20,598 nt of DNA from Cerioporus squamosus (taxonomy: Eukaryota; Basidiomycota; Agaricomycetes; Polyporales; Polyporaceae). Shown here piece by piece: positions 11,015-19,377 of the stretch (its first letter is position 1; each line of letters starts with the position of its first letter). The stretch is taken from NCBI GenBank assembly GCA_022592435.1, contig JABYQS010000491.1, forward strand, positions 1-20,598, in the 5' to 3' direction. The translations under genes were made by a program, and so were the position numbers. A model generated the notes under the pieces. That model searched no databases. It saw only the letters and a program-made list of their open reading frames with translations, and was not told where the DNA came from.

Positions 11015-14000
11015 TCAAGCAGCGCAGGAGTCACAAACAGGAGCACCTTGCGGGCGTGAAAAGACCGGCGATAATTTCTCAGGAGCATGAGCCGAAGAAG
11101 GCGAAGGCAGGTTGCCTACCCCGAACGGGAGCGGGTAAGCGGGAGCCCGAGTGCGCAGGTAGTAGAGGCCGGTCTTCAACCCGCGCCTCCACGCGTGCAT
11201 CTGCAAGTCGAGCTAAGGCAAAGGAGTGAGTCAGAGAAAGTGGAGACCAGGTTAGGCTCTGACCATAAGTTCTGGGTTAGGGACGGAAACGGTGAGCGAC
11301 ATTGACTGGGTCTGGTCTATGAATGGTCCACGGTCTGCGGCCATATCGATTACAGTCTTCGGATCGATCTCCCAGGCTGTCATGAAGATCTCCTTGAGGT
11401 GCAGCGGAATTGCAGGAATGTCCCGGATGGAACCTGGGAAGAGGAAAGAGGAACGCCGTTTGGTGAACAGTCGCATGCCGGCAACAAGGAGAGATGGTGC
11501 GTACCATGGCGCCGTAGAATGTCAACCCGAATTTCTTCAGTCCACAACCCTCTCGAGGAGAGGGCGGAGACCAGCCAAGGACACACTTCGGTGTAGTCGC
11601 CGCTCAATACACGATGAGTGATGATGTTGCTAGGATGCGAACGGTTAGCCGGGACGCAGACGAGGCAAGCATTGTTTCTTGTACTTGCCTAGTATAAGGC
11701 TCGGCGGCGTCGAAGTTGCCGAGCAGCTTGGCGGTGGACGCTGTCGGCATCTGGGTCGTTAGCATCGAGTTGCGAAGACCATGAAGAACAACACGCTTCC
11801 GCAGCTCGGCGAAGTCGTAGCGACCACTGAGGACGACGTCGTTCCACATGTCATGCTGCAACACACCGCGTGCTGCCGGCGAGTTGGGGTACAGCGGGTA
11901 AGGTCCGTCACGTTCGGCAAGCTCGCAACTGGTGTCGTATGCAGCGTGATAGATGGACTCGAATATTTCGCGGTTGAGCTGACGTGCACCACTCGATTGG
12001 AAAGGCAGCTCCGACGCCATGAGAGCGTCCGCTAGACCCTGTACGCCAATGCCAATTGCTCTGGTGTCGGCGACAGACTTTGTGCAGTTGTCGTTCGGAT
12101 AAGTGCTGTTGTCTAAGATACCGTTCGTGGTGAGCACAGCGAGACGAGTGACGGCGTGGAGGGAGTCGAAGTCGTAGGTACGATCGGGTCGGACGAAGCG
12201 CGCGATCGCAATAGAGGCCAGCGTACAGACTGCGGTGTGTGTCGGCGACGAGAACTGTACGATTTCAGTGCAGAGGTTGGAGGTACGAATGGTACCGAGG
12301 TGACTGTGGTTGTTTTTGGCTGTGAAGACGTCAGACGTCAATGCATATATGGATGCAAGAGAGAGCGGCCTGCGCTCACCGTTGATGGTGTCTTGGTACA
12401 TGATGAACGGCGTGCCGGATTCCTGCTGCGCCCGACATATGACAGCCCATAAGTCACGTGCATCGACCCGCTCAAGCGGGACGACGGTTTCCTCATATTC
12501 TTCATACGCGCGGGTGAATTCATCTCCAAACGCCGTCTGGAGGAGAGGGACGTCGCGAGGGTCGAAGAGCGACCATTTCTCTCGCAGCTGCAAGCGCAGC
12601 ATACTGAAGTACTATGTGTAAGTATAAGAGGGCTGTCAGGACGAACTACGTACAACAGGTCGGGAAACCACAGAGCCGGGTACAGGTTGCGAAGGCGGGA
12701 GCGGTGGGCCTGGGTTGTGCGGGAAAGAATGAAGGCACGGACGTCGGCGTGCCAGACAGGTAGATGAATCGTAGCCGCGGATGGCCGCTTGTGGCGATGG
12801 ACGCCGGTGTACTCGGCGTGGGCGTCATACACACGGAGGAGGGGTTGTATGCCAGGCTGGAAGACGGGATGGGTGCTGTGCCAATGATTAGACAGTGGGC
12901 CGGGAATAGTACGGCCTATCCACGTACCGTCTGGCAGGTATGTCACCCAACGACAAACCGATACCGCCATCAGCCAGCCAGAGAGTATCGAGGTCAGCTG
13001 TGCTATTGAGCTGGGACAACGGTGTGGATGTGTCGGGCATATATAAGAAGCAGGACGCATAGTTCGACGAATGTGTCCCGGCGTTGAAGAGGACGGGCGA
13101 GGCCGGTGTGAAGAGATGGCGGGACAGCGCATCGTACGTGCGGATGACGAGGTTGAGGTCAGGGGCATGGGCCACAAGCGCGACACGCATGTAAAGGTAC
13201 TGCGGTCGTTCAATCACGCGCCCGTCGACGCGAAGCAGGTAGGTGTGGGCTAGAGCGCGAACCGGGTACTGCGGCCAGAGGTGAGTTTGCGACGATGAGG
13301 CAGGACAGCGAACAAAGCGCACTAAGTGAAGTCGAAGTCGCGCGAATGGACGACGGCATCGTCGATGTCGTAGCCATGCGCTTGACGAGATCGACAAAGG
13401 TCGGCCGGAAGGGACTGGGGGAGACTACCGTGCACGGTCAGTACAAGGAAGCAACAACAACAACAAGAAGCGTGTTACCGGTCGCATAGCGTTCCACCCA
13501 GGCGGAGAATGTCTTGTCGGTGACCTTGTGCAGGGAAGCAACGAATACACGACCGGCAAGGGTAGAGAAGTGAGGGTGTTTCGTGCAAGAAGCGGCAATG
13601 CTCGACGCCGTGTGGACCTGCAGAGCTGCGTCAACGAGGTGGCAGGACAGGTGGAGACAGACAAACCAGCAGGTCGTGCGCCGACACCTGAGCGACGAGA
13701 CTGGCAGCAATGTCGTCGACGACGCTGGTTTTTGTAAGTCAAGTTACGGCGTGGGTTCGTGAGTGCGTACCCGGGCACGTCGAGGATGTCGGCGTCAAGG
13801 CTCCATGAAAGCTATGAGCGCATGTCATCAGCGACGGAGGAAGCTATGAATCACAAGGCGGGCCACGAACCGCTTGTACACAATGACGGAGCTGTCAAGC
13901 CGCAGGAATCGACAGTGGAGTCAGAAAAGAACGTGCGCAAGTTGTTAGTGCAAACCTTCTCGGCCGAGAAGGGCTGGAGCCGACTGCAGGTGTGTGCGTG

Positions 14001-14193
14001 AGTGAGCATCGCGCGGAGGACGACGAGAATGCGTACCCGTCTGAAGAGGAAGGAGGTTCGTGCGCCGGCGAAGGATGGTGCGGTGGACAGGAACGATGAT
14101 TAGAGTCAGTGTTCGCGGTTGGGGATGATAACAGGCGGCGATGAATGAACCTCGCTTGACAACGAGGGTAGAAGTTGGGAGCGTGGTGGTCAT
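11015..14193 (-). CDS. RNR1: Divergent ribonucleotide reductase large subunit (class Ia R1)
   Basis: Reduces ribonucleoside diphosphates to deoxyribonucleotides with an R2 partner not in this window. Exons on the minus strand: 14193-14151, 14040-14037, 13983-13956, 13891-13871, 13811-13771, 13724-13688, 13617-13479, 13414-13323, 13268-12928, 12875-12654, 12603-12380, 12319-11689, 11629-11505, 11433-11264, 11200-11015 (2304 nt, 767 aa). An ATP cone starts at VVKRDGRLQPF (11-21). Active-site residues seen: C208 (NYASC), N412/C414/E416 (NLCTEI), C429, MPTAST (588-593), Y719/Y720 (LYYLRT), C-terminal C762-D-S-C765. The allosteric part is altered: loop 2 reads HRHKRPS, and the segment after GGIGL lacks the usual IR..GSYI.GTNG motif. 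Exon 13414-13323 is doubtful, because the frame resembling RNR is not the spliceable one. Likely a second, divergent R1 rather than the housekeeping copy (inference). Confidence 0.88.
11630..11688 (-). other. GC-AG intron in the RNR gene
   Basis: The donor is AG|GCAAGT, not GT. The branch-like GGCTAACC and acceptor CCTAG are normal. Splicing here restores EPYTSN and the following RVLSG motif exactly, which no GT donor nearby does. Confidence 0.8.
14037..14040 (-). other. Predicted 4-nt micro-exon (ACGG) in the RNR ATP cone
   Basis: Exon 1 ends ...VVKR plus G. The bases ACGG lie between a CTTCAG acceptor and a GTACGC donor, and the next exon begins TCGGCTC. Joining all three gives KRDGR, the invariant start of the ATP cone, in frame. 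The flanking introns are 110 nt (14041-14150) and 53 nt (13984-14036). Confidence 0.55.
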
Positions 14194-14383
14194 CAAGGGC
14201 CAGGTTGGGGCGGACGACAAGGTCAGCGACGGGGAAAGAACCTGGTCGACTGTACTTATGTAGTGAATGCGGCGTCTAGAGGAGAACGGACGGTAGATAG
14301 GTGTGTTACGTTGATACTGTATATGAGGGTGGCTAAGGAGGGCGGGTAGGTGTGACCAGGCCTGGCGCGAGACAGCGGTCCCG

Positions 14384-15188
14384 TCAATAGCAGACGAGTT
14401 GCCGCGCGAAGGGACGAAGCCAATATGAGCTACATGATGTGAGAGGGAAGGCAGAAAAAAAAGGGGGGGTGGGCTTTGGCGACTGACTGGTACCGGAAGG
14501 CGGAACTGGGTTCGATGGACGGGAGGAGCAGCTTCGGCAGACAACTGCCGATTGGAGTGTAGACTGACAAGTGTTAACCGCAGCGTGCGTACAAAGGGAC
14601 GGGGCGGCGGCGGGTGATGTGAAGACAACGTCCGCGATTGGGACGAGGGGAGGGAAACGAAGGAGGGCAGACCGCTTCCGGTAAGAAGGCAAGTCCGACT
14701 TCGGAGAGGGAGCCTGTCAAGCACAGAGGAGGAAGCAACAGTCAGGGCCAAGGCACGGTGCGTTCGCCAGGGTTTGAATACAGCGGGGAATCCAATGGTT
14801 TGAAGCAATTGACATCGAACCAGGGTGCAGTGTCGGTACGCGCTCGGTCAGTGTTCGAGGGAAAAGGGAGGTCGGTGAGCGGCACGTTATAGCCGAATAG
14901 AAGCCAGCAGCTACAACGCCGATCCGACGCTGACAGCAGGGGGCAAACTTCTTGCAGGGTCTGTGGCGGCGGGGAGACTCATGGCAGTCGTCTGAGAAGG
15001 TCCGTGAACGTCGGCCGGAACATGGGACTGTATTTGTGGATGTTTGCAGCCAACGGGGCTAGCTTCAACATCGGCGCTGGTCATCTGGGACGACCGGGAA
15101 GGCAGGATCCGACGTCAGATTGAGTTGAAAGTACTACATACAGCGGGTTCTGGTACGAGCGTGGACGGCTGACGGGAAAGGGGTTCAT
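14384..15188 (-). CDS. Unrecognised gene, structure incomplete
   Basis: I do not recognise this family. A good start context (CCACCATGAAC, ATG at 15188) opens MNPFPVSRPRSYQNPL, followed by a donor. Downstream, GC-rich third positions mark two coding stretches: one around 15050-14980 with SPMFRPTFTDLLRRL, and one at about 14900-14750 with GYNVPLTDLPFPSN and PWFDVNCFKPLDSPLYSNP. An intron-like stretch (GTGCCT...TTGACAG) near 14755-14712 would lead into a Ser/Pro-rich C-terminal part ending at 14384. I could not join all pieces in one frame, so the gene may carry indels or be decayed. It lies between the RNR gene and the next minus-strand gene, all in the same direction. Confidence 0.35.
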
Positions 15189-15255
15189 GGTGGTCGGTTG
15201 CTAATATCGATAAGGACTGTGGATGACGGCTGAGATAGGAAGGGGTTTGGGAGAA

Positions 15256-16719
15256 TCAGGAAGCTGCGTTCCGCCGCCGGCCGCCAGAAGCAGCTAGGAA
15301 TCTGAAGCAAGATTCTCATGAGAACAGAAGCGAGAAGTGGGGTAGGGAGGGGTGGGGGGTTGCTTACTGGCTGACAACATAATCTATCATTCTTCGTTCG
15401 GAGGAATGGACGTTGGTTACGGACGCGTGGTGGCGCTGGTGGTGTCGGAGTACAATGACATTACCTCTGACACCGGTGTCGAGGCACGCTTCCACAGCCT
15501 GGTTGCGAGGGGCTTGGTTGGGACGGCGGGAAGTAATGATGGTGTAGTGGTTGAGGAGCGTAAGCGTCGTGCCCGGTACGGTGTGAATGTGGTTGTAGAG
15601 CGAGCCGTGGGGAAACCAAGGGCCGACACGGACGTCGTCGATTAAGCCGTCGAGCGCGGGTCGTCGTCAGGATCGTTGAAGCAAGGAAGGCGGATCGGCC
15701 GTGCCCGTCGACTACCGACAGCGTACACAACGGCGGTTACAAGTTTTGTATCGCGGCACTGGATGCCGACGATGTTAAGCAGATAGTTCCAGGACAAAAT
15801 GTTCTGCGTGCCTTTCTATAATGTTCGTTGACGTGCGCTACCCACTCTCGAATGCCCCGGGAGCTACCTTGATGTAGTTGAGCGTCGAGAGGGCGGGATG
15901 GTGCCGGTCGCCGGCGGGTCTGAGTAACGAGTGTGAGCTACAGCACGTAAGAAGCGGCAGGAAGGAACGACTCACTACCGGAGGGGAAGAGTGCAGGCCG
16001 GGTCTGGAGCGACTACGAGGCATACCGTGATAGCCGGCAATGTCGACGATAGCACCGACGCGAGGACGCGACCCGGGCAGGACAGGTCAGGAGAGGTTTT
16101 ATATGGAGTGCTTGATCCGAGACGGACGCGGCTGAAGGGAGGCGCGAGGTTGGGAATAGACGCGGCCGATGATGGGGTCGTGAACGACACGGACGGGTGT
16201 GGGGCATGGCGTCTGTACAAGAGGGGGAAGAACGCAACCCCTCCCCCTCCGGTGTTCTCGTCTGCAGCGGTAGGGTCTCGTGGATCATGAGCAACGCTGT
16301 ACGATCACGAATCTGCTCAGGAAGATTGACAACTAATGGCAAGTGCAGGGAAATGCGTGCTAGAAGCCGCTGCAGGTAGTTCTGCATACGGCCGACAGGG
16401 GAGAGGGTGGGTTGAGGCAGTTTAAGGGTCACCTCGTGGTAGGAACGACAGGGAAGATGGATGGTGTGGGCGGGGTGGTCTAAACGGGGGTAGCTGCAAT
16501 ATGCCAGAGGGAAGAGGCACATGTCGCCGATGATATGTTCTAGGGCGATCTGTCGAAGTTGTCGATCGACTTGTCCAAGCAGAGCAGGCGTGAGTATGTG
16601 TGGGCGGCACGGGAGAGAATTTGGAGGGTGTCGGGACCGGCGAGGTGTGTCTGGGAGCGGATGGGGACTCGATCGAGGAGCACCCTGTTTCTGCAAGCAA
16701 GTTTCGGACATGTCAGCAT
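15256..16719 (-). CDS. Unrecognised gene with several apparent single-base frame breaks
   Basis: No named family recognised. Proposed start ATG at 16719. Coding segments in order: HLAGPDTLQILSRAAHTYSR; then, in another frame, IIGDMCLFPLAYCSYPRL, LPCRSYHEVTLKL and NLPEQIRDRTALLMIHETL; then VGAIVDIAGYH, HSLLRPAGDRHHPALSTLNY, an intron at 15867 (ending 15816 or 15804), NYLLNIVGIQCRDTKL, VRVGPWFPHGSLYNHIHTVP, RRPNQAPRNQAVEACL, GNVIVLRHHQRHHASVTNV, RRMIDYVVSQ, an intron 15367-15302, and stop TGA at 15256. Frame changes are needed near 16551, 16245-16225, 16080-16071 and 15660. At least three are explained by one missing C beside a C. A TATAAAA near 16095 and an ATG at 16023 would also allow a shorter second gene covering only the C-terminal half. 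The GNVIVLRH-type C-terminus recalls uncharacterised multicopy proteins of mushroom-forming fungi (from memory, unverified). Confidence 0.5.
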
Positions 16720-16863
16720 GTTACTGCATTCAGGGGAGGTGGGGAGCGAAAGAGATGCTAGCGGTCCCCAGACAAGTGGGCGACTGGAGTGCGGACGGAT
16801 CTGCGAACCGCCTGAAGCGGACTACACGACAGCGTGGTACAAACCGTGGCGGGAGATAGAACG

Positions 16864-16871
16864 TATATAAA
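16864..16871 (+). promoter_or_regulatory. TATA box in a shared divergent promoter
   Basis: TATATAAA lies 78 bp before the plus-strand ATG at 16942. It also lies in the 222-bp gap to the minus-strand start at 16719. The element is nearly symmetric and could serve both directions. Confidence 0.55.
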
Positions 16872-16941
16872 CGGGCTCGGGTTGCTAGTGGTCGTTGTCT
16901 GGACTCCCCTGTTTGCTGTCGCTGTTCACCGCTATCCGAAG

Positions 16942-18583
16942 ATGGACGACATAACGGCAGCTGCTGTCAGAAAGTGGAAGGAGCATCGTTTCCGTCCGAC
17001 TGACCTGCCGTTGGCGGAAGCGGTAGACTCGTTGGTGTCAGAGCGGCCTGTGATCGAGGCGGTCCAATCCGAAAGTCGCAAGACAGACTGGGTGGTGAGT
17101 GCGTCGGGCGCGTGTGGTGGAGTGGGTGCGAGGTTGTCACTGACCAGTCGTGCATGTCAGATATGTAGATACGGGACCAACATCCCGGTGTCGTTTGTCT
17201 TCGCGGGTGTCTTTGCAGAAGCCGACCCGTACGAGACCGGGAATTTGGTTCCGCCGAAGGGGCCTGTGCCACCGGGACTGGAAGAAAACAGAGTGTGAGT
17301 TTCGGATGCAAGGTCATGGGGCGATAGACTGAACAATTCTCGTGGATCAGTGCACGCCACGCTGGCTATAAAGCGGCCTACGCGTATGCGATCGACACGT
17401 ATCACGACAAGGACTTATGGGAGGTGCAGGCGGTGGGTGTTCGTACCTTTGGACCGCGAGGAGATTTGCTGACGTCGCAGCAGGCGTTGGACGCGTATAT
17501 GACGAATGTCGATGGGTTCAACGCCCGCGAAGTGAAGCGTCGGGATTGGCAGAACGGAAGCACGTGGCACGTGCGGTATTGGTTCCGAGTGCCGATGTTC
17601 CTGACATGCGAGACGCGAGGCGGGCGCCCGGATGCTCCGGAAGGACTGCACGAGTGGGTCGTGAACGCGCACAAGCGGACGAAGAACTACCGGGCCAACC
17701 CGAATCGGCCGCAGGTATGCGGTATCCAGGGCGGTCGGTTGCGGAACATCGGGGATTGCACGCCCAACGTTTTGGAGTACGGCGACGTGGTCAGCTTGGT
17801 CTTCTCGCTCATCTACGTCGAGGATCGTGAGGACTGGGGTCCTGTACCGATGGTCACGCACATCATTCGGGTGAAGACCGCGAACCGGGAGGCTTACCCG
17901 CTGACGTCTGCGTTGGTTATCGCGGAAACGGTGCTGGACGACGGGTGTTTGTGTGTCGGGCTGGTGGTGGATGGTGAGTCGGCGTCCGTAGGGTTTGGCG
18001 GTGGTGCTGATTGATGTCGCCAGCCGAACAGGCGGCGGTGGCGGACGCTGTGAAGGATGCGAGCGTCGAAGTGCAAAAGAAGCCTGGGGGCGGCGGGCCG
18101 GGCGCGAAAGCGCAGGAACTGCCGGTAACCGCGGATCCGGGTACGGAGATGGCGCCTGGCGTGGTCGGTGAGAAAGCGGGTGCGATGGCGACGCAGGCGG
18201 CAGCCCCGGTCGTGGTCGAGGAGGAAACGGGTGTCGGACCCGAAGGTTCATCAGACGTCGACAAAGGTGTCGGGGGGGGCGAACAGTCGGAGTCGGAGAT
18301 GGACATCGACGATGATGCAGGGGGTGGAAAGCAGGTAGGGGATGGCGGGGCGGCGGGGTTGGGCTTGTCGGAGGACGAAGACGGTGCCTACACATCGGCG
18401 GGCTCGACTATAACAGAAGCGTCGACTGGTATGGGGCTCGTGGAGGGGCGCATGAAGGTGGGTATGAAACGCGGGTCGGGCGCGCGCACCGAGTCCGACG
18501 AAGAGGGCGGCGGCGGCCGCGCCAAGCGGGGAAGAGGCAAAGTCGGCGGTGGGAAACGGCGAGGTATGAAGGGCGGGAGATAA
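16942..18583 (+). CDS. Unrecognised 489-aa protein: globular N-terminal part, charged disordered tail
   Basis: No family recognised. Exons 16942-17094, 17161-17294, 17351-17973 and 18024-18583 have GT-AG ends, good branch sites (CACTGACC, GCTGATTG) and sum to 1470 nt in one frame. Residues 1-320 look folded: MDDITAAAVRKWKEHRF, then NIPVSFVFAGVFAEADPYE, WHVRYWFRVPMFLTC, LEYGDVVSLVFSLIYVEDRE and MVTHIIRVKT, a pattern of alternating hydrophobic strands. From about residue 325 it is Gly/Ala/Glu-rich, with an acidic patch ESEMDIDDD and a Lys/Arg/Gly end (RAKRGRGKVGGGKRR) that could be a nuclear-localisation or nucleic-acid-binding tail (inference). No signal peptide or membrane segment. The start is the first ATG after the TATA box. 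The last intron is preferred over the stop at 18012-18014 because its donor is GTGAGT and the total frame closes. Confidence 0.75.
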
Positions 18584-19377
18584 ATGGCCGAGATTGGAGA
18601 CCGCCGCGAAGGAGGTGTTTAGCTGCGAATGTAAGATTAGGTTCGGCGATTGAGAGTTGCGATAGCGCTGTGTTCGGGAAATCACGTTGTACAATAGGGT
18701 AGCGACTTGTCAGGTCTCAGATATATGTTCATGTACGATGTCCGTCCGCGACCTTGCACTTGCATAAAGACGCCTGCGCGAAGGTACCAGCGCAAGTTTA
18801 GGGGACGCGCATTTTGATTGGCGGATGGGAGCTCATATATTGAAGAATTGATAGGAGGGAGGCTTGCGCGGTTTACGCTACGGTGGATGCAAGACAGGCA
18901 TACGCAGGAGAGTTTGGGAGCAGGACCGACCGGGAACGTATGAGCGTTGGGGGCTTTCGAGCAAGAGCGACCATGTTCTACTACCGCGAGCAACTCGGTG
19001 TGGAGGGGACGTGGCTACGTATGGTTACCATGTCCATGTCAGAGACGGAGAGAATGGCGCAGTCAAATACAATGGACGGGAGAGGACACGACGAAGCGAA
19101 CAACGGGCACGCGAACTACAAACTATCGTACAGATATCAGAACAGGATGTACGAAACCCGACAAGGATCTCAGCAGCAGACGTAGCGGCGACCCGCGGCA
19201 GACGAGAGTAACGATGAGTGGATCGAAGAGAGGTGCAGGACTTTTGTGTGGCAGAGGTCGACACCAGAGACGCCGTCGGCGTGGACGTGTTCAGGTTGGC
19301 GCAGAGTCCGAAGGTCCGCTGCAGGAGAAGTGTTGATCAGTCACGGTTGGAAAAGGTTGGAAACCAAAGATGGATGC
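18584..19377. other. Intergenic, no gene seen
   Basis: 3' region of the plus-strand gene and beyond. Several short open frames on both strands, none with motifs or splice logic. Confidence 0.4.

Noticed and set aside
10545..11018. 157-codon minus-strand open frame after RNR
   Set aside because: Cys/Ser/Pro-rich without motifs. It overlaps the RNR stop and most likely lies in the 3' untranslated region.
12880..12960. Frameshift in RNR after GGIGLSLG
   Set aside because: Explained by a normal 52-nt intron (12927-12876, donor GTACGT, acceptor CACAG) that rejoins the frame exactly.
12888..13397. Long minus-strand open frame read as one exon of RNR
   Set aside because: Its 5' third runs through an intron (13322-13269). 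Only the part from 13268 on resembles RNR in this frame.
13945..14808. 287-codon minus-strand open frame
   Set aside because: Its 3' part overlaps the start exons and introns of RNR in a different frame, and it lacks codon bias and motifs. It is a chance frame in a stop-poor region.
15800..16600. Resemblance to a double-jelly-roll viral capsid protein (SYHEVTLKL, LLRPAGDRHHP and other short matches in order)
   Set aside because: The matches are short and were picked from different reading frames. A more economical frame repair changes the middle segment, and the gene continues about 130 residues past where a capsid protein would end. A profile search would decide it; I do not call it.
17415..18395. 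326-codon minus-strand open frame rich in Pro, Arg and Ser
   Set aside because: Antisense shadow of the plus-strand 489-aa gene, whose splice sites and phase are consistent.
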